A stretch of DNA of 48,564 bases from Bacillota bacterium (GTDB lineage: Bacteria > Bacillota > Limnochordia > DTU087): positions 1 through 48,564 of the forward strand of contig JAAZMF010000166.1 of NCBI GenBank assembly GCA_012798955.1, given 5' to 3'. The translations under genes and the position numbers were made by a program. Below, in pieces: positions 16,619 to 25,903 of the stretch; the stretch's first letter is position 1, and each line of letters begins with the position of its first letter. The notes below the pieces were generated by a model. The model was not told the DNA's origin and did not search any database. It saw nothing but the letters and a program-made list of their open reading frames with translations.

Positions 16619-17616
16619 CTCGACTAAGCGAAGCCGCCGGTGTTTCCAGTCAGGAACAGGAAGTTAGAGACTTGATCAAACAAGAGGCTGGCGCTAAGAC
16701 GGGGGTCGAGATTAAGACTGACGCGCTTGGCAATGTCCTAGCCTATAAACAGGGCCGCAAGAACGGGCCTACTGTGATGATAGCTGCCCATATGGATGAA
16801 GTGGGACTCATGATAGTTGGTGTGGAAAACTCTGGCCTACTGCGTTTTAAGCCCGTGGGGGGTATTGATCTTAGGGTGCTAGTGGCTAAGCAAGTGTTTG
16901 TTGGTCCTGATCGAATCCCGGGAGTTATCGGCTCTAAGCCTATTCACCTGCAGAAGGCCAATGAACGCAAGACACCCTTTCAGTGGCAAGAGCTTTATAT
17001 CGATATTGGTGCCAAGAGCAAAGACGAGGCAGACAAGCTAGTGCCCATCGGTACCACTGCGATTTTTGCTACCACCTTCCGGCAACTGTCCAGCGATATT
17101 ATCATGGGCAAAGCCTTAGATGATCGGGTGGGATGTAACGTGCTACTGGAGTTGCTTGATGGTGAATATGACTGCAATCTGGTATGCGTTTTCACAGTTC
17201 AAGAAGAGGTAGGCTTACGGGGTGCTGGTGTGGCAGCCTATGCGGTAGAGCCGGATTTGGCCCTAGTAATTGAAGGTACCACAGCATCTGATGTGCCGGG
17301 GGTAAAGCCCCATGGGCACGCTACCTCTGTTGGCAAGGGACCGGCACTTACCTTCATGGATAGGGTGACAATCCCTGCTCGGCCCCTAGTAGAGAAGCTA
17401 CAAGAGGTGGCCGAAAGAGAGAGTATAGCTATCCAGTTTAGACGAGCCACCACCGGTGGGACAGATGCTGGCGTGATTCGACTTACCAAAGGCGGTATTC
17501 CCGTGGCCGGGGTCTCAGTACCGTGCCGCTATATCCATTCTCCGGCTTCGGTGGCGAGCCTATCCGATATTAATGCCACCACCCGTCTAGTTAGGGCTTT
17601 TTTGCAGACGTGTTAA
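16609..17616 (+). CDS. M42 family metal-dependent aminopeptidase, copy 2
   Basis: This 335-residue M42 enzyme is homologous to its two neighbours. It has AAHMDEVG, LDDRVG, QEEVGLRG and RYIHSP motifs with all metal ligands plus the catalytic Glu. The fourth ligand position reads VIEGTTASD, with Glu where copies 1 and 3 have Asp, a substitution that occurs in some M42 subgroups. ATG 16609 overlaps the end of copy 1 and follows TGGAGGG; an upstream in-frame ATG (16528) lies deep in copy 1 and is not credible. The tight overlap argues for cotranslation, and possibly for mixed oligomers with the other copies. Confidence 0.92.
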   Translation: MLLARLSEAAGVSSQEQEVRDLIKQEAGAKTGVEIKTDALGNVLAYKQGRKNGPTVMIAAHMDEVGLMIVGVENSGLLRFKPVGGIDLRVLVAKQVFVGPDRIPGVIGSKPIHLQKANERKTPFQWQELYIDIGAKSKDEADKLVPIGTTAIFATTFRQLSSDIIMGKALDDRVGCNVLLELLDGEYDCNLVCVFTVQEEVGLRGAGVAAYAVEPDLALVIEGTTASDVPGVKPHGHATSVGKGPALTFMDRVTIPARPLVEKLQEVAERESIAIQFRRATTGGTDAGVIRLTKGGIPVAGVSVPCRYIHSPASVASLSDINATTRLVRAFLQTC

Positions 17617-17634
17617 ATGAGAGGAGTGTACCTT

Positions 17635-18627
17635 ATGAAAGATACAATTAAACAACTAGTGGAGGCCTATGGCCCAGCTGGTAGAGAGGAACAGGTGGCA
17701 AAGTACCTCGCAAGTGTCATGGAGGAACTGGTGGACAAAGTATATACCGATGAGTTAGGTAATGTGATTGCTGTCAAACAAGGCCCTGCCAATGCCAAGA
17801 AGGTAATGCTTGCTGCCCATATGGACGAAATTGGTGTAATAGTAACCGATATTGACGATAATGGTTTTCTACGCTTCTCCAACCTCGGAGGCGTGTCGCC
17901 GCATACTCTAATCGGCCAAAGAGTTAGATTTGCAGATGGTACCGTAGGTGTCTTTGGTCAGGAGAAACTTGATAATATCAAGGACCTCAAACTAAACAAG
18001 ATGTATATAGATATAGGGGTGACTTCCCGGGAGGAAGCCAATGCCAAGGTCAGTATCGGGGATGCGGCTGTCTATCACCGGGAATTCAGTCAGCAAGGTA
18101 GCCGTATTGTCGCGAAATCCTTAGATAACCGCATTAGTTGCGCCGTGCTCATAGAGGTTGCCAAGCGACTCAAGAACTCTCCCCATGAAGTATACTTAGT
18201 TTTCACAGCCCAAGAGGAGGTGGGGTTAAGGGGAGCCCGCACCGCCGCGTACACGCTAGATCCCGATTACGGAATAGCAGTGGATGTGACCGCTACTGGT
18301 GATACTCCTGAGGCCCCTCGGATGGCCGTATCATTGGGCAAAGGAGCCGCCATCAAAGTCAAGGATGCGTCGGTGATCAGCCACCCATTGGTGAAAAATT
18401 TGTTAGTTAATACCGCCCAGGCCCATGATATCCCCTATCAGATGGAGGTATTGGAATGGGGCGGGACTGATGCTGGCTCCATCCACCTTACCCGCAGTGG
18501 CATACCGACTGGTGCAGTTTCTATCCCCTGTCGCTATATCCATACACCTTCAGAAATGGTAGACCTTGGCGATGTAGAGCACTGTGTGCAATTGTTGGTG
18601 GGTGTCCTGGAAGGCCCATTACCATAG
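17635..18627 (+). CDS. M42 family metal-dependent aminopeptidase, copy 3
   Basis: This 330-residue protein is the third tandem M42 peptidase. Motifs are AAHMDEIG, KSLDNRIS, QEEVGLRGA, AVDVTATGD and RYIHTP. It differs from the other two in reading LDNR in place of (M/L)DDR. The first Asp, which bridges the metals, is kept, but the second position is Asn. The bridging ligand and base being intact, I expect an active enzyme. ATG 17635 follows GAGAGGAG by nine bases; ATG 17617 immediately after the copy 2 stop lacks a ribosome site. The next gene is 133 bases downstream. Confidence 0.92.
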   Translation: MKDTIKQLVEAYGPAGREEQVAKYLASVMEELVDKVYTDELGNVIAVKQGPANAKKVMLAAHMDEIGVIVTDIDDNGFLRFSNLGGVSPHTLIGQRVRFADGTVGVFGQEKLDNIKDLKLNKMYIDIGVTSREEANAKVSIGDAAVYHREFSQQGSRIVAKSLDNRISCAVLIEVAKRLKNSPHEVYLVFTAQEEVGLRGARTAAYTLDPDYGIAVDVTATGDTPEAPRMAVSLGKGAAIKVKDASVISHPLVKNLLVNTAQAHDIPYQMEVLEWGGTDAGSIHLTRSGIPTGAVSIPCRYIHTPSEMVDLGDVEHCVQLLVGVLEGPLP

Positions 18628-18728
18628 ACCTATATGGAGTTGATGCAGGAATAGGTATTAAATAGGCGCCGGTGCCGTGGCAGGTACAGAGGGTCCCCTT
18701 GTGGAATCTACAACATAGTTGGAATCTA

Positions 18729-18740
18729 TGGGTTAACCCA
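18729..18740. promoter_or_regulatory. 12-bp perfect palindrome upstream of the SIMPL gene
   Basis: TGGGTTAACCCA is a perfect palindrome ending 20 bases before the SIMPL start codon. It is loosely flanked by TTGGA (18719-18723) and TCCAA (18743-18747) in inverted orientation. It could be an operator for a dimeric regulator or an mRNA hairpin next to the ribosome site. I do not recognise a regulator that binds it. Confidence 0.35.
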
Positions 18741-18760
18741 AATCCAAAGGGGGAATCACT

Positions 18761-19483
18761 TTGAAAATCCAAACACTAATCGCGAAAATTGTGCTTGTCG
18801 CCCTGATCATAGCGGTGATGGGAGGCACTTCAATGGCTTTCGGCCAGGAAATCCGTGAGATACATGTCCGGGGGCAGGGCAGTATTAAAGTAGAGCCCGA
18901 TTTAGCCCATGTTAGCCTCGGGGTAGTTACCCAGGCAGAGGTAGCGGAAGCAGCCCAGGCTCAGAACGCCCTGAACATGCGCAATATCTTGGTGGCTTTA
19001 GAAGAGTTAGGTATCGAGGATGGGGATATCGAAACTAGCTACTTCAATGTCTATCCAAATTACAGGTATGATCAAGAAAAAGGCGATCGATTGATGGGTT
19101 ATCGGGTGAGTAACACTATATCTGTATCACTAAAGGATCTTTCCCTTGTTGGTGAAGTAATAGACCGTGCCATTGCCGCTGGTGCCACCAATGTCAACAA
19201 TGTACAGTTTACAATAGCAGATGAGGAGCCTTGGCTCGATAAGGCCTTGACTGCCGCCGTACAAGATGGGCGTCGTAAAGCCGAGATCATGGCCACCGCC
19301 GCCGGAGAAGAGCTAGGACTAGTCATGCTGATTAGGGATCCCGGCACCAATTTGGAGCCGTATTTTGTCAAGGATCAGATGGTATCTAGGATGGCTTTAT
19401 CTGAGGGTGCAGCTCCCACATATATTCAGCCTGGCAAATTGGAGATAAGAGCCAGTGTGGAACTGATCTATGCGGTGAAATAG
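18761..19483 (+). CDS. secreted SIMPL (DUF541) domain protein
   Basis: The 240-residue protein has a signal peptide (hydrophobic core about residues 8-25, cleavage likely near AFG-QE at residue 28). The remainder is a single SIMPL/DUF541 domain. Typical features are IREIHVRGQGSIKVEPDLAHVSLGV at the start, ETSYFNVYPNYRYD in the middle and a C-terminal IRASVELIYAVK strand. SIMPL proteins form ring-like or barrel assemblies at the cell surface; their function in Bacillota is unclear. The start codon is TTG, preceded by AAGGGGGAA. A palindrome lies just upstream. It may be transcribed with the M42 genes or alone. Confidence 0.85.
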   Translation: MKIQTLIAKIVLVALIIAVMGGTSMAFGQEIREIHVRGQGSIKVEPDLAHVSLGVVTQAEVAEAAQAQNALNMRNILVALEELGIEDGDIETSYFNVYPNYRYDQEKGDRLMGYRVSNTISVSLKDLSLVGEVIDRAIAAGATNVNNVQFTIADEEPWLDKALTAAVQDGRRKAEIMATAAGEELGLVMLIRDPGTNLEPYFVKDQMVSRMALSEGAAPTYIQPGKLEIRASVELIYAVK

Positions 19484-19599
19484 CATATCGAAAAGTGATC
19501 TGACTTTCATCGGCGCTGGTGCCGTCAAGTGACCTTGGCTCCTAGGCGGGGTAAGCAACTAGTAGCAACAGGGTAATCATGTCTGTGTTGCATATTCGG

Positions 19600-19627
19600 G
19601 GGAGGCGAAGGTATCGCCTCCCTTTCT
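19600..19627 (+). terminator. intrinsic terminator between the SIMPL gene and cysE
   Basis: GGGAGGCGA (19600-19608) pairs perfectly with TCGCCTCCC (19614-19622) over nine base pairs with a five-base loop, followed by TTTCT. An upstream inverted repeat GCAACA (19565-19570) with TGTTGC (19586-19591) precedes it. It may simply end the SIMPL transcript, but it lies just 18 bases before the cysE start with no clear promoter after it. An attenuator controlling cysE is therefore possible. Confidence 0.7.
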
Positions 19628-19644
19628 AGGAAGGTGGGGGTAAT

Positions 19645-20547
19645 ATGACAAGCCCAATCGTTCAGCAACTTGCTTCTGTGGCCGGTGCATTAGGTTATAC
19701 TGAAGAAAATGGGAATAAGATTGTCCCAAAACCGGAAAATGTCATTGAATTGCTGGCGGATCTGCGTAGCATACTTTTCCCAGGGTATTTCGGGCCATCA
19801 CGTAACGGCCATGGTGTAGTTTGCATGTTGGAGCATTTGGGGGTTGTATATTGGCGCTTGGCCGGGCAAATTCATAATACCTTGCATAGTACCTGCTCCC
19901 ACACTTGTGATGCCAAGGCTGTTGCTTGCCCAGTCATGGAGAAGAGCTGCCAGCTTTCCATGGAATACCTAGGGCTATTACCTAGTATCCAAGCACGGTT
20001 ACAGAAAGATGTGGAGGCTGCCTATGACGGTGACCCGGCGGCCACCAATTTAGAAGAGATCATTTTGTCCTACCCCGGTGTTTATGCTATCACCGTCCAT
20101 AGATTAGCCCATGAGTTCCATCGGATGGGGTTGACTTTGATTGCCAGGATCATGAGTGAGTATGCCCACAGTACTACTGGCATAGATATTCATCCCGGCG
20201 CCCGGATTGGTAATAGCTTCTTTATTGATCATGGTACCGGTGTAGTCATCGGTGAGACTTGCGTAATCGGCGATAATGTCAAGATTTACCAAGGAGTGAC
20301 CCTTGGAGCCTTAAGCTTCCCCAAGGATGAAAAAGGGAACTTACTCAGAGGCCATCGCCGCCATCCTACCATCGAAGATGATGTGACCATATATGCCGGG
20401 GCCACCATCCTAGGAGGGGACACAGTTATTGGCAAAGGTTCAGTAATTGGTGGTAATGTATGGATAACAGAAAGCCTGCCACCCTATAGCAAAGTTTTGA
20501 ATCGCCCCCAGATAGAGACCCGGACAGGTCCCCACCCAACTAGATAA
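19645..20547 (+). CDS. cysE: serine O-acetyltransferase (EpsC/CysE type)
   Basis: This enzyme acetylates L-serine to O-acetylserine, the cysteine precursor. The 300-residue protein has an alpha-helical N-terminal domain and a left-handed beta-helix of hexapeptide repeats over about residues 175-285. The active-site stretch reads EYAHSTTGIDIHPGARIG, then FIDHGTGVVIGET and YQGVTLGALS, very typical of the long EpsC-like branch. Five cysteines cluster at residues about 84-105 (CSHTC...CPVMEKSC), a possible redox or metal switch seen in this branch only variably. The ribosome site AAGGTGGGGG is strong. No cysK is nearby. The terminator-like hairpin just upstream may regulate it. Confidence 0.93.
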   Translation: MTSPIVQQLASVAGALGYTEENGNKIVPKPENVIELLADLRSILFPGYFGPSRNGHGVVCMLEHLGVVYWRLAGQIHNTLHSTCSHTCDAKAVACPVMEKSCQLSMEYLGLLPSIQARLQKDVEAAYDGDPAATNLEEIILSYPGVYAITVHRLAHEFHRMGLTLIARIMSEYAHSTTGIDIHPGARIGNSFFIDHGTGVVIGETCVIGDNVKIYQGVTLGALSFPKDEKGNLLRGHRRHPTIEDDVTIYAGATILGGDTVIGKGSVIGGNVWITESLPPYSKVLNRPQIETRTGPHPTR

Positions 20548-20561
20548 GGAATGATAATTTA

Positions 20562-22349
20562 ATGCCCAAACAGGAAAGTACCCTAACCCCGGTCGCCCTT
20601 GTAAGCTTGAATGCTAAATTCATCCACTCCAACTTAGCCATTGATTATTTGCGGTCCTACTCAGAAAAGGAGCAAATTCCCGTGGCTATTGAGGTGGTGG
20701 AATTCCACATCAATCAGCCGGTAGATTACATTGTGGGCGAACTGCTCATGATGGATATAGATATTGTCGGATTTTCTTGCTACATCTGGAATATTACCGC
20801 CACTTTGCATGTGATCACTCGGCTAAAACTGGCAAAACCCGAGATGACGATCATAGTAGGTGGACCCGAAGTCTCTTATGAGTCGGCGGAGCTCCTTGAA
20901 AAACACCCTGAGATAGACTACTGCATTATCGGGGAGGGGGAGCAAAGCTTCGGGGATCTGTTACGAGATTTGGTAGACAAGGGCGGGGTTTTAGAGGCAA
21001 GAGAGCGCATAATTCACGGGATTCCTGTTCCCCTACATGAGATTCCCTCACCATACCCCCATGATCTAGGGGAGAGATACCACAACAAACTGGTTTACTT
21101 AGAGACATCCCGGGGCTGTCCTTTTAATTGCCAGTATTGTCTATCTGCCAATACCCGGCAGGTGCGCTATTTTCCTTGGCAAAGGGTAGAAGAGGAGTTT
21201 ATTAAACTCATGGACGGAGGGTTCCCTCAGGTCAAACTAATTGACCGGACCTTTAACGCTAATTCCGCCTGGGCATTGCGGATCTTCCGTTTCTTAGTTG
21301 AGGAAAACACTAAACGGGGTGCCTTCGACAATGGCGCACCTCCTACGATTTTTCATTTTGAAATAAGCGCTGATATCTTGACAGAAGAACTTTTGGCATA
21401 CCTTAGTCAAGTACCACCTGGCCTCTTTCAATTTGAAATAGGAATTCAATCTACCACACCAAGGGTGCTAGAGGTAATTCAGCGACAAAGCGATTGGCGA
21501 ATTCTGTCTGAGAATATCAGGCGTTTAGCCAAACCCGGTAATATTCACCTTCACCTGGATTTGATCGTAGGGCTTCCCCAGGAGACGTGGAAGAGCTTCC
21601 GACAATCCTTTGATGATGTGTATGAACTGGGTGGTCAACGGATTCAAATGGGTTTTCTGAAGCTCCTTAAGGGCTCAGGGCTCAGGGAACGCAGTGAAGA
21701 GCTAGGGCTGGTGTTTGATCCTTACCCTCCCTATGAGGTTGTTGCTACTTCCACCATGACTGCCTTGGAAATCGTTAGGCTAAAAGAGATTGAAGCCCTC
21801 CTGGAGCAGTACTATAATAGCCATCGATTCACCATGACTCTAGACCTTATGACTAGTCAGGTTTACACATCGCCTTTTCAGTTCTTCCAGGATCTTGCAA
21901 CATACTTTCGAAGCCGTCGGTTGCATCAAGTTTCCCATAGTCCTTTGGCGCTGTATGATATCCTCCATAGCTTTATTGGCCAATATCACGGCCAGGTATT
22001 GCCTTTGGCTAAAGAAGCATTGAAGTTCGACTATCTAAGGACTGAGGGCCACAGGCCCTTGCGATCATGGATGCCCAATGAGCTAGGTAGAGATCATAGA
22101 AGGGCAAGACATGACCTACTACAAGACACCCACGTACGGGCTAAGCTCGACCCTGCCACTTTGGCTCTCTCACCTAGAGAGATGGCCCAACAAGTGCGTG
22201 TGGGCAGGTTTTCCAGGGATTTCATCGAATTTTTGTGTCAAAGAAGAGTAAAGGACAAAGATGCTGTAGGAAGCGGCTGGATTATTTTCAATCATCATAG
22301 ACCAGACCCGTGGACTAAAGAAAGCGACTATACTGTGATACTAGAGTAG
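20562..22349 (+). CDS. B12-binding radical SAM protein with DUF4080 tail
   Basis: The 595-residue protein has a cobalamin-binding Rossmann domain over about residues 10-150. A radical SAM barrel follows with the cluster motif CPFNCQYC near residue 188. The C-terminus is a DUF4080-like extension with SRDFIEFLCQR near residue 550. The DxHxxG-type base-on cobalamin motif is not evident, as in many of this subgroup. Members probably catalyse methylation or another radical reaction on an unknown substrate. They are common in anaerobic Bacillota next to unrelated genes. It follows cysE by 14 bases and precedes dnaE by 15, so the three are probably cotranscribed. The ribosome site upstream is weak (AAGGAATGA). 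Confidence 0.85.
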   Translation: MPKQESTLTPVALVSLNAKFIHSNLAIDYLRSYSEKEQIPVAIEVVEFHINQPVDYIVGELLMMDIDIVGFSCYIWNITATLHVITRLKLAKPEMTIIVGGPEVSYESAELLEKHPEIDYCIIGEGEQSFGDLLRDLVDKGGVLEARERIIHGIPVPLHEIPSPYPHDLGERYHNKLVYLETSRGCPFNCQYCLSANTRQVRYFPWQRVEEEFIKLMDGGFPQVKLIDRTFNANSAWALRIFRFLVEENTKRGAFDNGAPPTIFHFEISADILTEELLAYLSQVPPGLFQFEIGIQSTTPRVLEVIQRQSDWRILSENIRRLAKPGNIHLHLDLIVGLPQETWKSFRQSFDDVYELGGQRIQMGFLKLLKGSGLRERSEELGLVFDPYPPYEVVATSTMTALEIVRLKEIEALLEQYYNSHRFTMTLDLMTSQVYTSPFQFFQDLATYFRSRRLHQVSHSPLALYDILHSFIGQYHGQVLPLAKEALKFDYLRTEGHRPLRSWMPNELGRDHRRARHDLLQDTHVRAKLDPATLALSPREMAQQVRVGRFSRDFIEFLCQRRVKDKDAVGSGWIIFNHHRPDPWTKESDYTVILE

Positions 22350-22364
22350 GGGTAGGTGGTATTC

Positions 22365-25300
22365 GTGTTTGTGCATCTACATGGCCACAGCTATTGGTCT
22401 TTACTAGACGGCGCTGCGCCACCTAAGCAGCTTTTCAGGCGGGCCGCTACCTTGGGTATGCCGGGTATCGCCGTGACTGACCATGGGGCCATGTATGGGA
22501 CGGCTGAGTGTTATATGCTGGCCCAAGAGATCTCCCAGGAAACAGGCAAGGAGTTTCGCTTCATTCCCGGTGTAGAAGCCTATGTAGCACCCCGCAGTCG
22601 CTTTGATAAGGACAAGAATCAAGGAGATGATTCTAACTGGCATCTTGTACTGTGGGCCCTAGACAACACTGGGCTATCTATGCTATATCGGCTCGTCTCC
22701 CGCTCGGAGCTATACTACAAGCCCAGGATTGACAAATCCTTGCTTAGTGAACTTGTGGAGGAATGTGGGCAGGGTCATATAGCAGGTAGCTCTGCATGCC
22801 TTGCGTCAGAGATCAATCGTCATCTCTTAGGGGGCAATTACCCAACAGCGAAAGAGGTCGCTCTATCTTACCGGGAAATCCTTGGTGAGGGAAATTTCTT
22901 TTTGGAGTTGCAGGATCATGGACTGGAAGAGCAAAGGTTAGTAAATCGTGACTTGTTGCGGATACATGAGGAGACAAAGATACCTTTAATAGCCACCAAT
23001 GATTACCACTATGTGGAGCCGGAACATGCCTTTTTGCATGATGTTGTTGTGTGTATTCAAACCGGTAAGTTGCTTTCTGATGATGATCGTATGCAATTTG
23101 ATAGTAACCAAGCCTATCTGAAGAGCCCCCAAGAGATGCTACAAATATTTCCCCATCATAGGCAAGCACTCCATAATACCATGGGCATCATGGAACGTTG
23201 TCAAGTGAAACTAGATTTTGACACGGTCCATCTGCCTCACTTTGATTTGCCACCGGGTTTTGCGACATCTAGTGATTATCTACGCCACTTGACCCGGGAG
23301 GGTGCAGTGATGCGTTTCGGTGAGATTAGTCAATCTGTCAAGGACAGGCTCACATATGAGCTTCATACCATTCAGGAGATGGGCTACTGTGATTATTTTC
23401 TAATTGTATGGGACTTTGTGCGCTTCGCTAAAGATGTCGGCATACCTGTAGGGCCAGGAAGGGGTAGCGCGGCTGGCTCACTTGTGGCCTATTGCCTTGG
23501 CATTACCAATATCGATCCCCTCCGCTATGGGCTCTTGTTTGAGCGGTTTCTAAACCCGGCTAGAGTAACACTTCCTGATGTAGATATGGATTTTTGCTAT
23601 CACCGCCGCAATGAAGTGATCGAGTATGTTGTGGACAAATATGGCTCAGATCGCACAGCCCAGATCATTACCTTTGGTACGTTAAAGGCAAGGGCTGCAG
23701 TGCGGGACGTATCCCGAGTGCTCGGTGTGCCCCTTCGCAAGGCAGATAGCTTGGCTAAGGCTATTCCCTTTAGTACATCATTGTCGGAGGCTTTGGAGAC
23801 AGTAGCCGAGCTAAAAAACGCATATGAGCAGGATCCTGAATCTAAACGGGTCTTAGATACTGCTCGGTTTATTGAGGGGTTTCCCCGGCATGCATCCACC
23901 CATGCCGCGGGAGTTGTGATCGCTCCTAGACCTTTAGAATTGGATATACCCCTTACCAAGGCCGATAGTAACAAGGTGGTAACTCCCTTTACGACTCAAT
24001 ATCCCATGGGTGTTCTAGAAGAAATGAAATTCTTAAAGGTGGATTTTCTCGCTTTGAGAAATCTATCGGTGATTCAGGAGGCCGTTGATTGGGTAAATAG
24101 ACTATATGACAAAGACTTGGATATCGAGGCTGTACCAACAGATGATGAGGAAACATATAGGTCCATTTTCCAAAAGGGGCTGACTGGTGGCATATTTCAA
24201 TTTGAATCTGAGGGCATGCGCAGGCTATTACAGGATTTCCAGCCAGAAAGCTTGGAGCATTTGACATTGCTCAATGCCATGTATAGGCCTGGACCCATGC
24301 AGTATATACCTACAGTTGTGCGAAGGCGTCAAGGTCAAGAGGCCATCGACTGGCCCCATCCGGTATTGGAGGCTTTACTCCGGGAGACCTATGGTATTAT
24401 GGCTTATCAGGAGCAGGTTATGGCTGTTGCCCATCACTTTGCGGGATTTTCCTTGGGAGAGGCCGACTTGTTGCGGAGAGCTATGGGCAAAAAAAAGCAA
24501 GAGATTATGGATGAATCCCGAGAGGAGTTTATCCGAGGAGCCATGGCAGAAGGTCACCCAAAGGCTCTTGCCCAGCAAATCTATGATGACATTGAAAAGT
24601 TTGCCGGCTATGGGTTCAATAAAAGCCACGCGTGTGCCTACGCGCTGATTGCTTTCCAGACCGCGTATTTGAAGACTCACTATCCCACGGAGTTCATGGC
24701 GGCCCTACTTACTAGTGTGATGGGCAAAGACAAAAACAGCAAATTAGGCGAATACTTAGCAGAATGCAAGGATATGGGCATTGTGGTAGAGCCCCCCGAT
24801 GTGAACAGTAGTCACATTACCTTTGTTCCTCAGCCTGGGGGCGTGATCAGATTCGGGTTGTCTGCCATAAAAAACGTCGGGGAGAGTGCTGCCAAATCCA
24901 TTGTCAAAGGTAGGGAATCCGGTTCCTATCAATCGCTGGTGGAACTCTGTACCCGTACGCAACTAAATAGAGAGGCATTACTTAGCCTAATTCGGGTAGG
25001 AGCACTAGATAGTTTAGGCAAGCATCGGGCCGAGCTAGAAGCGTCCCTAGATGGGGCGCTACAGATGGCCACAAGCTACCATCGCCAAACCCACCGTGGA
25101 CAGACCACTCTCTTTGACTTAGGAGACCTAGATATGGAGCCTTTGGATGGGGGGATGGGGGGTACGCTGCCAGAATATGATGAGTACCAGCGCCTGCAAT
25201 ATGAACGGGAACTAATTGGTGTGTATCTTTCGGGTCACCCCCTCAATCAACACGCCCAGTGGCTTGCCGCTAGGGGAGTGATTACCAGTCGAGGGCTAGA

Positions 25301-25889
25301 GCACTGTCGCCAGGACGAGATGGTGACTGTAGCGGGGGTTGTCACTGAGTATCGTCGCATTTTGACCAGACGCAACGAGGAGATGGCATTTGTCACCCTC
25401 GAGGATCAGGTAGGTTCCATGGACATTATCGTTTTCCCAAGAGTCTATGGGCAATATCGAGAGCTCTTGACCGGAGAGTCTTTGCTCGTGGTGGAAGGTC
25501 GCAATGATTCCTCTGTGGAAGAGCGAGAAGACCTAGCTTTAGATGAGCTCCAGGCTGAAGATGAGCCCCAGGGAGAATTCCAGGCGAAGATCATAGCCAA
25601 TGGTCTATACAAGCTAGAGGATTGGCGGACTCGGGTGTCCGAGAAAATGCCATTGGGCCGGTTAATCATCGGCGCCGACAATCTAGAGGAGAAATCCTTG
25701 GTAAGGCTACAGAAGTTGCTCAAGGGCTACCCAGGCCCTTTACCTGTGGCTTTGTTTTTCCATAGGCCCCAGGCAACTTATCTATCCTTATCTAAGGAAT
25801 ATGGGGTTGATCCCAATAAGACACCAGAATTGATTGAAAAGATCGCAGAAATAGTGGGCCAAGGTCAGGTTCGGTGGTCCCGCACCTAG
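22365..25889 (+). CDS. dnaE: DNA polymerase III alpha subunit (DnaE)
   Basis: This 1174-residue protein is the C-family replicative or lagging-strand polymerase. The N-terminal PHP domain opens FVHLHGHSYWSLLDG with the metal-binding histidines. The palm carries the catalytic aspartates in PDVDMDF (Asp405, Asp407). The fingers follow, with helix-hairpin-helix motifs and the GYGFNKSHACAYALIAFQTAYLKTHYP landmark around residue 750. Near residue 990 lies an OB-fold (MVTVAGVVTEYRRI...). It lacks the 3'-5' exonuclease insertion of PolC, so it is DnaE rather than PolC. I choose GTG 22365, with AGGTGG five bases upstream, because DnaE proteins begin at FVHLH; GTG 22356 is an alternative. It overlaps nothing but is closely followed by the next gene. 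Confidence 0.97.
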   Translation: MFVHLHGHSYWSLLDGAAPPKQLFRRAATLGMPGIAVTDHGAMYGTAECYMLAQEISQETGKEFRFIPGVEAYVAPRSRFDKDKNQGDDSNWHLVLWALDNTGLSMLYRLVSRSELYYKPRIDKSLLSELVEECGQGHIAGSSACLASEINRHLLGGNYPTAKEVALSYREILGEGNFFLELQDHGLEEQRLVNRDLLRIHEETKIPLIATNDYHYVEPEHAFLHDVVVCIQTGKLLSDDDRMQFDSNQAYLKSPQEMLQIFPHHRQALHNTMGIMERCQVKLDFDTVHLPHFDLPPGFATSSDYLRHLTREGAVMRFGEISQSVKDRLTYELHTIQEMGYCDYFLIVWDFVRFAKDVGIPVGPGRGSAAGSLVAYCLGITNIDPLRYGLLFERFLNPARVTLPDVDMDFCYHRRNEVIEYVVDKYGSDRTAQIITFGTLKARAAVRDVSRVLGVPLRKADSLAKAIPFSTSLSEALETVAELKNAYEQDPESKRVLDTARFIEGFPRHASTHAAGVVIAPRPLELDIPLTKADSNKVVTPFTTQYPMGVLEEMKFLKVDFLALRNLSVIQEAVDWVNRLYDKDLDIEAVPTDDEETYRSIFQKGLTGGIFQFESEGMRRLLQDFQPESLEHLTLLNAMYRPGPMQYIPTVVRRRQGQEAIDWPHPVLEALLRETYGIMAYQEQVMAVAHHFAGFSLGEADLLRRAMGKKKQEIMDESREEFIRGAMAEGHPKALAQQIYDDIEKFAGYGFNKSHACAYALIAFQTAYLKTHYPTEFMAALLTSVMGKDKNSKLGEYLAECKDMGIVVEPPDVNSSHITFVPQPGGVIRFGLSAIKNVGESAAKSIVKGRESGSYQSLVELCTRTQLNREALLSLIRVGALDSLGKHRAELEASLDGALQMATSYHRQTHRGQTTLFDLGDLDMEPLDGGMGGTLPEYDEYQRLQYERELIGVYLSGHPLNQHAQWLAARGVITSRGLEHCRQDEMVTVAGVVTEYRRILTRRNEEMAFVTLEDQVGSMDIIVFPRVYGQYRELLTGESLLVVEGRNDSSVEEREDLALDELQAEDEPQGEFQAKIIANGLYKLEDWRTRVSEKMPLGRLIIGADNLEEKSLVRLQKLLKGYPGPLPVALFFHRPQATYLSLSKEYGVDPNKTPELIEKIAEIVGQGQVRWSRT

Positions 25890-25903
25890 AGAGGAGATAC
25901 CCC

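Noticed and set aside
24274-24648. A 124-codon plus-strand open frame within dnaE
   Set aside because: It is an alternative frame of the polymerase core region and lacks family resemblance.
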